A stretch of DNA of 64,000 nt from Pseudobutyrivibrio sp. (GCF_017471675.1 NZ_JAFUSK010000062.1:1-64000), one strand, 5' to 3'; counted from the first letter of the stretch, positions 50,529-62,352 are shown. Notes: generated from the sequence alone by a model not told the origin. Made by a program: numbers and translations.

Positions 50529-51956
50529 TTATACTGCTAAGAAGAACTTGATAAGGAATAATACAGAAATTACATAAGTAAGAGCTGAAACTTCCTTAGC
50601 CTTACCTGTAAATACCTTAATGATTGTGTATGAAATCATAGCAAGACCGATGCCGTGTCCGATTGAACCAGAGATTGGCATAGCAATAAGCATGATTGTA
50701 ACTGGCACACATACTGAAAGATCATCAAAGTTAACCTTCTTAAGACCTGTCATCATAAGTACACCAACATAGATAAGTGCTGCTGATGTAGCTGCTGCTG
50801 GAATAATTGCAGCGATTGGTGCAAGGAAGATGCAAAGAAGGAATGCGATACCACATGTAAGTGCTGTAAGACCTGTACGTCCGCCTGCCTCTACACCTGA
50901 TGCTGACTCGATGAATGTTGTAACTGTAGATGTACCTGTGCATGAACCAACAATAGTACCGATTGAATCTGAAAGAAGAGCTTCCTTCATGTTAGGCATA
51001 TTGCCCTCTCTATCTACCATACCAGCACGTGAAGCTGTACCAACTAATGTGCCGATTGTATCGAACATATCAATAACGCAGAATGTAATAACAAGAGTGA
51101 TAGCTGTGAACCAGCCCATCTGTGTAAGACCTGCAAAATTAAACTTGAATAAAGTAGTAGTAGCCATGTCATTAAATGCTGGAACAAATGATGCTGTAGC
51201 AAGTGAAGCAAAAGGATTGTTTCCAAGGAATACTGCATCTCCAATCCAGTAGATAACAGAAGCAATCAACATACCGCAAATAACTGCTCCCTTAACGCCC
51301 TTTGATGCAAGTACTACAATAATGAAAAGACCTACAAACATTGTAACTGCAGAAAGAACCATCATAGGATAAGCATCTGTCATTGTCTGCTTAGCATAGC
51401 CTGCTGTAAGTGCTCCAAAGAAATCCTTCATTACAAAGAACTGATTAAAGTTAGAATCAGCAATGTAAACATTTGAACCAAAACCAATGTTAAGAAGCAT
51501 AAGACCAATAGCTGGTGAGATACCAAGTCTGATTCCAAGAGGAATAGCATCTACAATCTTTTCACGAATATTAAGAAGTGAAAGGATTAAAAAAACGATA
51601 CCTTCAATAAGGATGATGCAAAGCATAGCCTGGAATGACTCAACATATCCCATGCCTGTCATAGCAACAAGGTTACCAATAACGATTGCCATGAATGAGT
51701 TAAGACCCATACCTGGAGCTAAACAGAATGGCTTGTTAGCAAGGAAAGCCATTACAAACATTGCTACTGCAGATGAAAGACATGTAGCAAGGAATACTCC
51801 ATTCCAAAGCTCCTGTCCTCCTGCACCGTAATTGGTAAGTAAGTTTGGATTCAAGGCAATGATGTATGCCATTGTCATGAATGTGGTGAGTCCAGCGATA
51901 ATTTCTGTTTTTACAGAAGTGTTGTTAGCGCTGAGTTTAAATCTTTTCTCTAACAT
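50529..51956 (-). CDS. NCS2/AzgA-type purine permease
   Basis: A 475-residue membrane protein with about 12-14 helices. Motifs of guanine/hypoxanthine permeases of the PbuG/AzgA group are clear: EIIAGLTTFMTMAYIIALNP, PGMGLNSFMA, FVIDMFDTIGTLVG and GTSTVTTFIESASGVEAGGRTGLTAL. It imports purine bases by proton symport. It starts downstream of pyrG on the same strand, separated by REP-like hairpins, so co-transcription is uncertain. No purine riboswitch is visible in its leader. Confidence 0.9.
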   Translation of the reverse strand: MLEKRFKLSANNTSVKTEIIAGLTTFMTMAYIIALNPNLLTNYGAGGQELWNGVFLATCLSSAVAMFVMAFLANKPFCLAPGMGLNSFMAIVIGNLVAMTGMGYVESFQAMLCIILIEGIVFLILSLLNIREKIVDAIPLGIRLGISPAIGLMLLNIGFGSNVYIADSNFNQFFVMKDFFGALTAGYAKQTMTDAYPMMVLSAVTMFVGLFIIVVLASKGVKGAVICGMLIASVIYWIGDAVFLGNNPFASLATASFVPAFNDMATTTLFKFNFAGLTQMGWFTAITLVITFCVIDMFDTIGTLVGTASRAGMVDREGNMPNMKEALLSDSIGTIVGSCTGTSTVTTFIESASGVEAGGRTGLTALTCGIAFLLCIFLAPIAAIIPAAATSAALIYVGVLMMTGLKKVNFDDLSVCVPVTIMLIAMPISGSIGHGIGLAMISYTIIKVFTGKAKEVSALTYVISVLFLIKFFLAV

Positions 51957-52002
51957 ATAATTCTCCTTTTTTATATATAAAATTATTGGAAACTTGGTTA
52001 TG

Positions 52003-52100
52003 CCTCATCAGTAGGCTACTCCGAATAACCCTCATCCGCCCCTGCGGGGCATGCCCTCATCAGTCGGCTGCGCCGACAGCTTCCCCCAGAGGGGGAAGCC
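52003..52100. repeat. REP-like palindromic cluster, copies 2-4
   Basis: Three related modules in tandem: CCTCATCAGTAGGCTAC (about 52003-52019), CCCTCATCCGCCCCTGCGGG (52029-52048), and a full unit CCCTCATCAGTCGGCTGCGC onward to GGGGGAAGCC (52054-52100). They are GC-rich in an AT-rich spacer between pyrG and the permease. Confidence 0.8.
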
Positions 52101-52103
52101 AAT

Positions 52104-53696
52104 TTAGTTAAGGCTTGCTTTAATGAAAGCTGTAAATAATGGGTGTGGTTTGTTTGGGCGGCTCTTAAATTCTGGGTGGAACTGAACACCTACATGGAAT
52201 TTGTTAGATGAAACTTCGATAGCTTCAACTACCTCATCATTAGGTGATGTACCAGAAATTGTAAGTCCCTTTTCTGTCATAAGCTCTCTGTATGAATTGT
52301 TAAACTCAAATCTATGTCTGTGACGTTCTGAAATATTCTCGCTGCCGTATGCTTCAAAAAGCTTAGTATCTTTTCTAACTGCACATGGATAAGCACCAAG
52401 ACGCATTGTACCGCCCTTTCTAAGAACAGCCATCTGCTCTTCCATAAGATCGATTACACAGTTCTTACCTGTGCTGTTAAACTCACGTGAATTAGCATCT
52501 GCAAGTCCACATACATTACGTGCAAATTCAATAGCTGCAACCTGCATACCAAGGCAAATGCCAAGATATGGGATATCATTTTCACGAGCGTACTGGCAGG
52601 CAACAATCTTACCTTCTACGCCTCTATCACCGAAACCACCTGGAACAAGGATACCATCACACATGCCAAGTCTATCCTTAACATTATCCCTTGTAATTTC
52701 CTCTGAGTCAACCCATTCAATCTCAACATGGGCATCATTAGCATAACCGCCATGATAAAGAGCCTCGCGAACTGAAAGGTATGCATCATGAAGCGCAACA
52801 TACTTACCAACAATAGCAATCTTTGTTACCTTCTTAAGACCCTTGATTGTGTCTACCATCTTCTCCCACTCTTCAATCTTTGGAGTAGGATTATCAAGAC
52901 CAAGCTCACGGCAAACAACATCATCAAGTCCATACTTATGCATCATAAGTGGTGCTTCATATAGACAATCAAGTGTATCATTTTCGATTACACAATCCTT
53001 CTTAACATTACAGAATAAAGAAATCTTATCCTTAATAGACTGCTCAAGTGGATGATCTACACGGCAAACAATAATGTTTGGTGAGATTCCAAGTGACTGA
53101 AGCTCCTTAACAGAATGCTGTGTTGGTTTTGACTTGTGTTCCTCTGAGCCTGAAAGCCATGGTACAAGTGTTACGTGAATAAATAAGCAATTCTCACGTC
53201 CCTTTTCAAGTGAAACCTGACGAATAGCCTCAAGGAATGGCTGAGATTCTATATCACCAGTTGTCCCACCGATTTCTGTAATAAGAACATCACAATCAGA
53301 TGTCTCTGCACCCATGTAAATGAAACGCTTAATTTCCTCAGTGATGTGAGGAATAACCTGAACAGTCTGTCCAAGATATTCGCCCTTTCTCTCACGATTA
53401 AGAACATTCCAGTAAACCTTACCAGATGTAAGATTAGAGTACTTGTTAAGACTCTCATCAATAAAACGCTCATAATGTCCTAAATCAAGGTCTGTCTCAG
53501 CACCATCGTCTGTTACGAAAACCTCTCCATGTTGATAAGGGCTCATTGTGCCAGGGTCAACATTCATATAAGGATCCAGCTTCTGTGAAGCCACCTTATA
53601 GCCTCTCATCTTTAGAAGACGTCCTAAAGAAGCTGCTGTGATACCCTTGCCTAAGCCTGATACTACACCACCTGTTACAAATACATGCTTTGTCAT
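52104..53696 (-). CDS. pyrG: CTP synthase
   Basis: A 530-residue protein. The N-terminal synthetase domain (1-265) starts [27 protein letters not shown]. The C-terminal glutaminase (about 285-530) has nucleophile Cys in LGICLGMQ, with His/Glu in [10 protein letters not shown]. It makes CTP from UTP, ATP and glutamine. Length and motifs are normal. Ends next to the REP-like cluster, which may serve as its terminator. Confidence 0.97.
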   Translation of the reverse strand: MTKHVFVTGGVVSGLGKGITAASLGRLLKMRGYKVASQKLDPYMNVDPGTMSPYQHGEVFVTDDGAETDLDLGHYERFIDESLNKYSNLTSGKVYWNVLNRERKGEYLGQTVQVIPHITEEIKRFIYMGAETSDCDVLITEIGGTTGDIESQPFLEAIRQVSLEKGRENCLFIHVTLVPWLSGSEEHKSKPTQHSVKELQSLGISPNIIVCRVDHPLEQSIKDKISLFCNVKKDCVIENDTLDCLYEAPLMMHKYGLDDVVCRELGLDNPTPKIEEWEKMVDTIKGLKKVTKIAIVGKYVALHDAYLSVREALYHGGYANDAHVEIEWVDSEEITRDNVKDRLGMCDGILVPGGFGDRGVEGKIVACQYARENDIPYLGICLGMQVAAIEFARNVCGLADANSREFNSTGKNCVIDLMEEQMAVLRKGGTMRLGAYPCAVRKDTKLFEAYGSENISERHRHRFEFNNSYRELMTEKGLTISGTSPNDEVVEAIEVSSNKFHVGVQFHPEFKSRPNKPHPLFTAFIKASLN

Positions 53697-53791
53697 TCTA
53701 CACTCCTTAATTTGTATTATTCATTGGATTACATCATTAATAGAAATCTTAAATAGATATTTGTGACATATTTCCTCCTGAAAATAGAAAA

Positions 53792-53834
53792 AGCGTTTTT
53801 TTTTTGAAGGAATGCCTCCAAAAAAATAAACGCT
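53792..53834. promoter_or_regulatory. Hairpin in the pyrG / activase intergenic region
   Basis: AGCGTTTT-type arm (53792-53810) pairs with 53815-53834 (CCTCC to CGCT) around AATG. The stem is mostly A-U, closed by GCG-CGC. It may be a leader structure. The spacer 53697-54007 otherwise has only AT-rich promoter-like sequence. Confidence 0.4.
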
Positions 53835-54007
53835 CAAATCACTGTAAAATATTACAACAAGAGGATAGATTTGTAAAGAGGGAATTTTTTGACTCGAAGC
53901 CTTTTTATAACATATTTAATAATTTGTTTATTGTATATTTTTTCATCTACATTTATAATACCACATGTTGTATAAAATACTTTTTAATAGGAAAGAATAA
54001 TTATTTT

Positions 54008-57000
54008 ATGGAAAACAAGTTATTTAAACTAGGTATTGATATCGGCTCTACAACAGTTAAAATTGCAGTTTTAGATGACGATAACAAGCTTTTATTTTCA
54101 GATTATCAGAGACACTTTGCTAATATCCAGCAGACTCTCACTGATTTATTAACACAGGCCAAGTCATCACTTGGTAAGATTCAGGTTCGTCCTATGATTA
54201 CAGGTTCAGGCGGACTTACACTTGCTAAGCATCTTGGGGTGGAATTTGTACAGGAGGTTATCGCAGTTTCTACTGCCCTTACTCACTATGCTCCTCAGAC
54301 AGATGTTGCTATCGAGCTTGGTGGTGAGGATGCCAAAATCATCTATTTTGAAAATGGTAATGTGGAACAGCGTATGAATGGTATCTGTGCCGGTGGTACA
54401 GGTTCTTTTATTGACCAGATGGCTTCACTTCTTCAGACAGATGCCCCAGGTCTTAATACATACGCTAAGGATTATAAGGCTCTCTATCCTATCGCAGCCC
54501 GTTGTGGTGTATTTGCCAAGACTGATATTCAGCCTCTTATCAATGAAGGTGCTTCTAAGGAAGATTTGTCTGCTTCTATTTTCCAGGCAGTTGTTAACCA
54601 GACTATTTCAGGTCTTGCTTGTGGTAAGCCTATCCGTGGTCACGTTGCATTCCTTGGTGGTCCACTTCACTTTTTGGATCAGCTTAGAGAAGCATTTATC
54701 CGTACACTTAAGTTAGATGATGAGCACGCTATCTTACTTGATAACTCTCATCTTTTTGCAGCTATCGGTTCTGCTCTTAATTCAAAGGAAGAAAACAACG
54801 TTCCTATGGACGACCTTATCGACAAGCTTTCTGAAGGAATTAAGATGGACTTTGAGGTTGCCAGACTTGAGCCATTATTTGATGGTGAAGATGATTTCAG
54901 AGCCTTCAAGGACAGACATGCTAAGGCAGAGGTTAAAAAGGGCGATTTAGCTAACTATCATGGTAATGTTTACCTTGGTATCGATGCTGGTTCTACTACT
55001 ACAAAGCTTGCGGTTGTTGGTGATGATGGAACACTTCTTTATTCCTTCTACTCAAGCAACAACGGTAGCCCACTTGCTACTTCACTTAAGGCACTTAAAG
55101 AGATTTACTCTATCATGCCTGAGGATACACATATCGTACATTCTTGCTCAACAGGTTACGGTGAAGCTTTACTTAAGGCTGCACTTCAGCTTGATGATGG
55201 CGAGGTTGAAACAATCGCTCACTACTATGCTGCAGCATTCTTCAACCCTGATGTAGATTGTATCCTTGATATCGGTGGTCAGGATATGAAATGTATCCGC
55301 ATCAAAAACGGCGTAGTTGATAGCGTACAGCTTAACGAAGCATGCTCTTCTGGTTGTGGTTCTTTCATTGAGACTTTCGCTAAGTCACTTGATTTCACAG
55401 TTCAGGATTTTGCTGAGGAAGCACTTTTTGCTTTGAACCCAATCGACCTTGGTACACGTTGTACTGTATTTATGAATTCAAAGGTTAAGCAGGCTCAGAA
55501 GGAAGGCGCATCTGTTGCCGATATTTCTTCAGGTCTTGCTTACTCTGTAATAAAGAACGCACTCTTCAAGGTTATCAAGCTTTCTGATGCATCAGAGCTT
55601 GGTAAGAACATCGTTGTTCAGGGTGGTACATTCTACAATGATGCTGTTCTTCGTTCCCTTGAAAAGGTAGCAGGTGTTAATGTAGTTCGTCCTGATATTG
55701 CAGGTATCATGGGAGCCTTCGGTTGTGCCCTTATCGCTAAGGAGCGTTACGAGGAAAATCCTACAACTACTACACTTGGCATTGATGAGATTAACAATCT
55801 TACATTTGATACAAAGCTCACTCGTTGTCAGGGTTGTGTGAACCACTGCTTACTTACAATCAACAGATTCTCTGGCGGTCGTTCATTCATCACTGGTAAC
55901 AGATGTGAAAAGGGTGCAGGCGGTGTTAAAAATAAGGAAAACATCCCTAACCTTTACGAATATAAGTACAACAGATTATTTGATTACGAGCCTCTTTCTG
56001 AGGAAGAAGCTACCCGTGGTACTGTTGGTATTCCACGTGTACTTAACCTTTACGAGAATTACCCATTCTGGGCTACATTCTTTAAGGCACTTAAGTTTAG
56101 AGTAGTTCTCTCTCCTCGTTCAAACCGTAAGGTTTACGAAATGGGTATCGAATCAATTCCATCTGAGTCAGAGTGCTACCCAGCCAAGATGGCACACGGT
56201 CATGTTCAGTGGCTCATTAACGAAGGCAATGTGGACTTCATTTACTATCCATGTATTCCATACGAAAGAAATGAGTTCCCAGATTCAAACAACCACTACA
56301 ACTGCCCTATCGTTACATCTTATGCTGAAAACATTAAGAACAACGTAGACGAAATCACAACTGGTAAGGTTCGTTTCCTTAATCCATTTATGGCTTTCTC
56401 TTCTGAGGAGATTCTTACTACTCAGCTTGAAAAGGTATTTAAGGAAGAGTTTGATATTGACGCTGCTGAGGTTAAGGCAGCCGCACATGCTGCATGGCTT
56501 GAGCAGGAACATTTCAGAAATGATATGTACGCTAAGGGTCAGGATGTTCTAAAATACTTAGAGGAAACAGGAAAGCATGGTATCGTTCTTGCAGGAAGAC
56601 CTTACCACGTAGACCCTGAGATTAACCACGGTATTCCAGAGCTTATTAACAGCTACGGCATTGCAGTACTTACTGAGGATTCTATTTCAAACCTTGGTGA
56701 GGTTGAGCGTCCTCTTATCGTTATGGACCAGTGGATGTTCCACTCTCGTATGTACTCAGCTGCTAACTACGTTAAGAAGCATGACAACTTAGATTTAATT
56801 CAGCTTAACTCATTCGGTTGCGGTCTTGATGCCGTTACAACTGATCAGGTTGCTGATATCCTTACAAACTCTGGTAAGATTTACACTTGCCTTAAGATTG
56901 ATGAGGTTAACAACCTTGGTGCTGCACGTATCAGAGTACGTTCTCTTCTTGCTGCACTTCGCGTTAAGAAGAAGAAAAAGCAGGAGCGCACTATTGTTCC

Positions 57001-58261
57001 AGCTAGCTATAACCGTATAGTATTTACAGAGGAAATGAAGAAGAATTACACAATCCTCTGCCCACAGATGTCACCTATCCACTTTGATTTAATCGAGCCT
57101 GCATTTAACGCAGCCGGTTACAACCTTGTGATTCCTGATATTCCTACACGTACCTGTGTAGATGTTGGTCTTAAATACGTTAACAATGATGCATGCTACC
57201 CTTCACTTATGGTAATCGGACAGCTTATGGCTGCTATCAATTCAGGTGAGTTTGATATGAGCCGTACCGCTCTTCTCATCTCACAGACAGGTGGTGGATG
57301 TCGTGCTTCCAACTACATTGGCTTCATCAGACGTGCCCTTGCTAAGGCAGGCTATCCTGATGTTCCAGTTATCTCAATGAACCTTAACGGCTTCGAACCA
57401 AACCCTGGATTCAAGCTTACACCTAGCCTTATCCAGCACGGACTTTACGCTCTTACATTTGGTGATATTTTACTTCGCTGTGTATATCGCGTTCGTCCTT
57501 ACGAGGCAGTTCCTGGTTCTACAGACGAGCTTCACAACAAGTGGAAAAAACAAGTTATCGATTTTGTTTCTAATACAAAGATTCTTTCTCACCGCAAGTT
57601 CAAGAGAATGTGCCGTGAAATGATTCGCGATTTCGATAACCTTCCTATTATAGAAGGACTTAAGAAGCCACGTGTTGGTATCGTAGGTGAAATCCTTGTT
57701 AAGTTCCTTCCAGCAGCTAACAATCAGCTTGCTGAATTACTTGAGCAGGAAGGTGCCGAGGCAGTTGTACCAGACCTTACAGACTTCCTCCTTTACAGCT
57801 TCTACAATGCAAACTTTAAGGAAGAAAACCTTGGTGCTAGCCGAAAGACTAAGTTCATGTGTAACCTTGGAATTAAGTTCTTTGAATGGCTCAGAAGTGC
57901 TGCCAGAGATGAATTTAACAAGTCTAAGAGATTCACTGCTCCAGCATACATTACAGATACTGCAGCAAATGCTAAAGAAATCGTTTCAATTGGTAACCAG
58001 ACTGGTGAGGGATGGTTCCTTACAGGCGAAATGCTTGAGCTTATCGAAACTGGTGCAAGCAACATCGTATGTATCCAGCCTTTCGGATGCTTACCTAACC
58101 ACGTAGTTGGTAAGGGTGTTATTAAGCGTATTCGCCATGAGCACCCAGAAGCAAACATCGTAGCCATCGACTATGATCCAGGTGCTTCAGAAGTAAACCA
58201 GCTGAACAGAATTAAGCTTATGCTTTCTACAGCAAATAAAAACTTAGCCAAGGCTGAGTAA
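54008..58261 (+). CDS. 2-hydroxyacyl-CoA dehydratase activase-related protein (double BcrAD/BadFG)
   Basis: A 1417-residue protein from ATG 54008; in-frame codons upstream have no ribosome site and a non-family composition. It has two ASKHA ATPase domains (about 1-290 and 320-590), each with a DIGSTT/DAGSTTT phosphate motif and a Cys cluster (CAGGTGSF and ACSSGCGSF) that in HgdC-type activases holds a bridging 4Fe-4S cluster. DUF2229 and dehydratase-like parts follow (about 640-1417) with several conserved Cys. The family is widespread in Firmicutes; its substrate is not established. Codon use is rich in GTT/CTT forms, unlike neighbours, perhaps reflecting strong expression. Confidence 0.9.
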   Translation: MENKLFKLGIDIGSTTVKIAVLDDDNKLLFSDYQRHFANIQQTLTDLLTQAKSSLGKIQVRPMITGSGGLTLAKHLGVEFVQEVIAVSTALTHYAPQTDVAIELGGEDAKIIYFENGNVEQRMNGICAGGTGSFIDQMASLLQTDAPGLNTYAKDYKALYPIAARCGVFAKTDIQPLINEGASKEDLSASIFQAVVNQTISGLACGKPIRGHVAFLGGPLHFLDQLREAFIRTLKLDDEHAILLDNSHLFAAIGSALNSKEENNVPMDDLIDKLSEGIKMDFEVARLEPLFDGEDDFRAFKDRHAKAEVKKGDLANYHGNVYLGIDAGSTTTKLAVVGDDGTLLYSFYSSNNGSPLATSLKALKEIYSIMPEDTHIVHSCSTGYGEALLKAALQLDDGEVETIAHYYAAAFFNPDVDCILDIGGQDMKCIRIKNGVVDSVQLNEACSSGCGSFIETFAKSLDFTVQDFAEEALFALNPIDLGTRCTVFMNSKVKQAQKEGASVADISSGLAYSVIKNALFKVIKLSDASELGKNIVVQGGTFYNDAVLRSLEKVAGVNVVRPDIAGIMGAFGCALIAKERYEENPTTTTLGIDEINNLTFDTKLTRCQGCVNHCLLTINRFSGGRSFITGNRCEKGAGGVKNKENIPNLYEYKYNRLFDYEPLSEEEATRGTVGIPRVLNLYENYPFWATFFKALKFRVVLSPRSNRKVYEMGIESIPSESECYPAKMAHGHVQWLINEGNVDFIYYPCIPYERNEFPDSNNHYNCPIVTSYAENIKNNVDEITTGKVRFLNPFMAFSSEEILTTQLEKVFKEEFDIDAAEVKAAAHAAWLEQEHFRNDMYAKGQDVLKYLEETGKHGIVLAGRPYHVDPEINHGIPELINSYGIAVLTEDSISNLGEVERPLIVMDQWMFHSRMYSAANYVKKHDNLDLIQLNSFGCGLDAVTTDQVADILTNSGKIYTCLKIDEVNNLGAARIRVRSLLAALRVKKKKKQERTIVPASYNRIVFTEEMKKNYTILCPQMSPIHFDLIEPAFNAAGYNLVIPDIPTRTCVDVGLKYVNNDACYPSLMVIGQLMAAINSGEFDMSRTALLISQTGGGCRASNYIGFIRRALAKAGYPDVPVISMNLNGFEPNPGFKLTPSLIQHGLYALTFGDILLRCVYRVRPYEAVPGSTDELHNKWKKQVIDFVSNTKILSHRKFKRMCREMIRDFDNLPIIEGLKKPRVGIVGEILVKFLPAANNQLAELLEQEGAEAVVPDLTDFLLYSFYNANFKEENLGASRKTKFMCNLGIKFFEWLRSAARDEFNKSKRFTAPAYITDTAANAKEIVSIGNQTGEGWFLTGEMLELIETGASNIVCIQPFGCLPNHVVGKGVIKRIRHEHPEANIVAIDYDPGASEVNQLNRIKLMLSTANKNLAKAE

Positions 58262-58272
58262 TACCCTAGTCC

Positions 58273-58355
58273 GCATGTTACGCTAACAAGCATATTATTT
58301 CCCCGCTCGACAACACGTCTCGCTAAGGAAATAATATAGCTTGTTAGCTACATGC
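58273..58355. repeat. Long imperfect inverted repeat
   Basis: The arm 58273-58302 (GCATGTTACGCTAACAAGC, then ATATTATTTCC) is the near reverse complement of 58327-58355, with a 24-base loop. It lies between the activase stop and the shared terminator. Confidence 0.7.
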
Positions 58356-58368
58356 TCACTTAAATATT

Positions 58369-58396
58369 AAAAGCCAGCTCTTCGGAGCTGGCTTTT
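58369..58396. terminator. Bidirectional terminator between convergent genes
   Basis: AAAAGCCAGCTC and GAGCTGGCTTTT pair around a TTCG tetraloop, with U runs in both directions. Confidence 0.93.
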
Positions 58397-58399
58397 ACG

Positions 58400-60034
58400 T
58401 TATATATTAGATGCTACGATTCTAAATTCGTATGGTTTGAGGTAAGTGTTTTCTGCCTCTTCAATATCATAATTTCCAAATACTATTTTATCCCCATAGA
58501 ATTCTACTGACCTGTTGTAGCTAGATAGATTACAGTAAATATATAATCTCTGTTCATCTGATTCTCTAGTGAATATATATACGTCACTTGGAGATGCTAC
58601 ACGGCGGTAAGTACCTTCGTTAAGGGCATGGGAGCCTTTTCTGTATTCTATCATCTTCTTGTAGAAATTAAGGATACTATTCTCATCCTCTTTCTCATCT
58701 TTTACGTTAATATAGCTTTTATTTGCATTAATCTTTAACCATGGTGTGCCTGTAGTAAAGCCTGCACCCTCAGATGAATCCCATTGTACTGGTGTACGTG
58801 CGTTATCCCTTGTAGTGCGAAGAATAAGACGTCTTCTTATAGAATGTACAAGCAATAACCTTTTCATTGCCTGATTGACACTGGCAGATTCCACATCCTT
58901 TAAGTCTCTAAGACCTCTGAAATCTCCATTAGTCATTCCTATTTCTTCACCTTCGTAAATAAATGGAAGTCCCTTCAAGCAAAGATTAAGGCCGCATAAA
59001 AGCTTTGCACTCTTCTCCCAGAATTTGCCTGTATTACCAAAGTGATTAACAGAGCGTATCTGATCGTGGTTCTCAAGATAATTAGCTGGAACCTCTAATG
59101 CCTTCTGCCACTTATCCAGTATTCTTATAAGCCTACATGGTTTATAGGCTTTTTTAAACCATTTAACACCTCTGCTATCTACATCCATGTGTTCAAAGAA
59201 GAAAACAGCATCTAACTCTTTTCTACTTTCGTCACTAAGAAGCTTAGCATCATCAGGTGTTACAAATACAGTTTCACCCACTATGAAAGTCTTGTATTTG
59301 CTCCATACCTCTGCATTAAATCTCTGTATTAATTCATGGCAGCCCTCTGTGTTAAGATAATGTTCCTTACCAGTGAGAGCAAATCTCCTTTTTCCATTCT
59401 CTAAAGATTCTTTATATATAATATTGATTACATCACATCTGAAGCCTGCTATGCCCTTATCAAGCCAAAAACGCATAATATCAGTGATTTCCTCATAAAC
59501 ATCAGAATTGTGCCAGTTCAAATCAGGCTGTTTTTTACTAAACAAGTGAAGGTAGTAATCACCATTTTCAGTCTTAGTCCATGCTTTGCCGCCAAAGAAT
59601 GAACCCCAGTTATTAGGTGCCTTCCTTCCTTTTCCATCTCTGAAATAATAGTAATCTCTATATTTACTATCACCAGCCAATGCCTTCTTAAACCACTCAT
59701 GCTCATCTGATGTGTGGTTAATTACCAAATCCATAATTATTTTTATTCCAAGTCTCTTGGCGCGGCTGATAAGCTTTTCCATATCCTCCATAGTGCCAAA
59801 TTCAGGATTGATGCCCTTATAATCAGAAATATCATAGCCATTGTCATAGCCAGGGCTTGGATAAACAGGGCTTAGCCAAATAACATCTACGCCCAGTTCC
59901 TTAAGATAATGAAGTTTAGATATGATTCCTGGGATATCACCTATCCCATCCCCATTACTATCACAAAATGATCGTGGATAAATTTGATATACTATCGCAT
60001 TTTTCCACCATTTTTTTGTACTAGATGTTGCCAT
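58400..60034 (-). CDS. GH13 alpha-glucosidase (oligo-1,6-glucosidase type)
   Basis: A 544-residue protein. Family regions: DVIWLSPVYPSPGYDNGYDISDY, DLVINHTSDEHEWF, nucleophile Asp in GFRCDVIN (about 199), acid/base Glu in FIVGETVF (about 255) and the stabilising Asp in ENHDQIRSV (about 327). DNARTPVQWD is typical of the GH13_31 group that cleaves isomaltose-like or sucrose-like alpha-glucosides. No signal peptide, so it acts on imported oligosaccharides. The exact substrate (isomaltose, trehalose phosphate, sucrose) cannot be fixed from sequence. Confidence 0.9.
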   Translation of the reverse strand: MATSSTKKWWKNAIVYQIYPRSFCDSNGDGIGDIPGIISKLHYLKELGVDVIWLSPVYPSPGYDNGYDISDYKGINPEFGTMEDMEKLISRAKRLGIKIIMDLVINHTSDEHEWFKKALAGDSKYRDYYYFRDGKGRKAPNNWGSFFGGKAWTKTENGDYYLHLFSKKQPDLNWHNSDVYEEITDIMRFWLDKGIAGFRCDVINIIYKESLENGKRRFALTGKEHYLNTEGCHELIQRFNAEVWSKYKTFIVGETVFVTPDDAKLLSDESRKELDAVFFFEHMDVDSRGVKWFKKAYKPCRLIRILDKWQKALEVPANYLENHDQIRSVNHFGNTGKFWEKSAKLLCGLNLCLKGLPFIYEGEEIGMTNGDFRGLRDLKDVESASVNQAMKRLLLVHSIRRRLILRTTRDNARTPVQWDSSEGAGFTTGTPWLKINANKSYINVKDEKEDENSILNFYKKMIEYRKGSHALNEGTYRRVASPSDVYIFTRESDEQRLYIYCNLSSYNRSVEFYGDKIVFGNYDIEEAENTYLKPYEFRIVASNI

Positions 60035-60167
60035 AACCGTCCCCCATAATCAAAAATTCTCTATTAAGATGATAACGGATTAAACATACTTTTTCAATAA
60101 TTTATTCACAAAATCATCACATATAATCTCAAAATTAAGATAACTTTAAAACAATTGTGTGTAAAAT

Positions 60168-60198
60168 CTAAAAACGGCAGACGTCACCGTCTGCCGTT
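60168..60198 (-). terminator. Terminator of htpG
   Basis: AACGGCAGACG and CGTCTGCCGTT pair around TCAC. A U-rich tract follows on the minus strand (TTTTTAGATTTT). Confidence 0.88.
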
Positions 60199-60255
60199 AC
60201 AATAATATGCAAGTGTAAAATCATATTATTTTGTATAACTATTCTGATTATATCA

Positions 60256-62337
60256 CTATTTTGCAAGAAGTGTCATAATCTTATTTGATCTAGCTATAAA
60301 CTCTGCCATTGCCTCTGGTGCAAGTGGAGCATTTGCAATCTTAGCAAGGTCATAAAGCTGAGCTGCAAATACAGGAGCATTCTCCGAATCCTTATTGTTA
60401 AGGATGTAGTTTACTAAATCGTTGTTAGCATTAAGCACTAATGTCTCTGATGCAGAGCCAAACATACCCATATCCATACCGCCCATAGCGTACATCTTCA
60501 TCATATCCTGCATACGGCGGCTTTCCTCAGATACTGTAAGCATAGATGAAAGCTCTTTGTTCTTGAATCTTTCAACCTTAACCTCAAGACCTTCGTTGTT
60601 AAGTGCCTTTCTAAATACTTCTGTAAGAGTCTCAGTCTCAGCCTTAAGCTCATCCTCAGAAGTCTCTTCCACCATAGAATCTGTAACATCAGCATCGATA
60701 CGGCAGAACTTATAATTCTCGTTACGCTGCTCTAGCTGTGTAATGAAGGATGTATCAATAGCGTGGTCAAGGATAACAGCGTTCATACCCTGCTCCTTAA
60801 ACATGCTTACATACTGACCCTGCTGGTTCATATCAGTTACATAGTAAACAGTCTTTCTGGTATCCTCAGGTTCCTTGTTTTCTGCATCATCCTTCTTTGC
60901 ATCATCAACAACCTCTGCCTCAACCTTCTCACCATTTTCGTCAGTAGCCTTTTCCTCTTCCTTAACAAGAAGCTCAGGAAGTGTAATGTACTTATCATTG
61001 ATATCCTTGAATAGGATGTAATCGTTCATCTTATCACAGAACTTGTTATCCTTTAAGCAACCAAACTTGATGAATGGAGCAATATCATCCCAATATTTCT
61101 CGTAAGATTCCTTCTCTGTCTTGCACATTCCAGAAAGCTTATCAGCAACCTTCTTTGTAATGTACTCAGAAATCTTTGTAACAAATCCGTCGTTCTGAAG
61201 AGCTGAACGAGAAACATTAAGTGGTAAATCAGGACAATCAATAACACCCTTAAGAAGCATTAAGAACTCTGGAATAACTTCCTTGATGTTATCTGCAATG
61301 AATACCTGGTTGTTATATAGCTTGATTGTACCCTCGATTGAATCGTACTCTGTATTAATCTTAGGAAAGTACAAAATACCCTTAAGATTGAATGGGTAAT
61401 CCATGTTAAGGTGAATCCAGAAAAGTGGCTCCTTATAATCATGGAATACATCGCGATAAAATGCCTTGTACTCTTCCTCTGTGCACTCAGAAGGATTCTT
61501 TGTCCAAAGTGGATGTGTCTCGTTAAGAGGAACTGGGCGCTTAACAATCTTAAGCTTATCCTTTGCAGGAGATACCTCTACCTGCTCCTTAGTACCATCC
61601 TCTTTTTCCTTTTCCTCGAACTTAGCTTCCTCATGAATCTCTTCGATAACCTTATCTGTGTCGCGCTTGTCAGCTGCATCGATTGTCTCGTATTCTTCTG
61701 GAGCATCCTTCTTAGAAAGATAGATTTCTGTAGGCATGAATGAACAGTACTTTTCGATTACCTCGCGAGCTCTGTACTCGTTAGCAAATTCAAGACAATC
61801 CTCATTTAAGAACAATGTAATCTTAGTACCAACCTGGTCCCAGTCACCATCGCCCATTTCAAATTCTGTGCCGCCATCGCACTCCCAGTGAACAGCCTTA
61901 GCGCCATCCTTATATGAAAGTGTATCGATGTGAACCTCATCAGCTACCATAAATGCAGAATAGAAGCCTAATCCAAAGTGTCCAATAATCTGATCACTAT
62001 CAGCCTTATCCTTGTACTTCTCAAGGAAATCTGTAGCACCTGAGAAAGCAATCTGGTTAATGTACTCATCAACCTCTTCCGATGTCATACCAAGACCATT
62101 ATCAATGAATGTAAGTGTCTTGTCCTCTGGGCTAACAATTACCTGAATCTTAGCCTTATAATCAAGTGGAAGTGAATACTCTCCCATCATATCTAGCTTT
62201 TTGAGCTTTGTAATTGCATCGCAACCATTTGAGATAAGCTCTCTATAGAAAATGTCGTGATCAGAATATAACCACTTCTTAATCACTGGAAAAATGTTTT
62301 CGCTTGTAATTGATAAACTACCTTTTTTGTTTCCCAT
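60256..62337 (-). CDS. htpG: Hsp90-family chaperone HtpG
   Basis: A 693-residue protein. The GHKL ATPase N-domain is clear: ELISNGCDAITKLKKL (N box), DNGLGMTSEEV and IGHFGLGFYSAFMVAD. The middle domain contains PLFWIHLNMDYPFNLKGILYFP and PLNVSRSALQND. An acidic insert lies near 465-490. It ends in the dimerisation domain. It folds or holds client proteins under heat and other stress. Its promoter is next to a CIRCE element, so HrcA control is likely. Confidence 0.95.
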   Translation of the reverse strand: MGNKKGSLSITSENIFPVIKKWLYSDHDIFYRELISNGCDAITKLKKLDMMGEYSLPLDYKAKIQVIVSPEDKTLTFIDNGLGMTSEEVDEYINQIAFSGATDFLEKYKDKADSDQIIGHFGLGFYSAFMVADEVHIDTLSYKDGAKAVHWECDGGTEFEMGDGDWDQVGTKITLFLNEDCLEFANEYRAREVIEKYCSFMPTEIYLSKKDAPEEYETIDAADKRDTDKVIEEIHEEAKFEEKEKEDGTKEQVEVSPAKDKLKIVKRPVPLNETHPLWTKNPSECTEEEYKAFYRDVFHDYKEPLFWIHLNMDYPFNLKGILYFPKINTEYDSIEGTIKLYNNQVFIADNIKEVIPEFLMLLKGVIDCPDLPLNVSRSALQNDGFVTKISEYITKKVADKLSGMCKTEKESYEKYWDDIAPFIKFGCLKDNKFCDKMNDYILFKDINDKYITLPELLVKEEEKATDENGEKVEAEVVDDAKKDDAENKEPEDTRKTVYYVTDMNQQGQYVSMFKEQGMNAVILDHAIDTSFITQLEQRNENYKFCRIDADVTDSMVEETSEDELKAETETLTEVFRKALNNEGLEVKVERFKNKELSSMLTVSEESRRMQDMMKMYAMGGMDMGMFGSASETLVLNANNDLVNYILNNKDSENAPVFAAQLYDLAKIANAPLAPEAMAEFIARSNKIMTLLAK

Positions 62338-62352
62338 AATTACGTCACTCCT

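Noticed and set aside
51957..52103. Purine riboswitch before the NCS2 permease
   Set aside because: The spacer is filled with REP-like palindromes; the conserved loop sequences of a purine aptamer were not found.
53804..54007. Upstream N-terminal extension of the activase-related protein
   Set aside because: The 68 extra codons are rich in Phe, Tyr, Asn and Ile, have no ribosome site, and precede a family-typical start [16 protein letters not shown].
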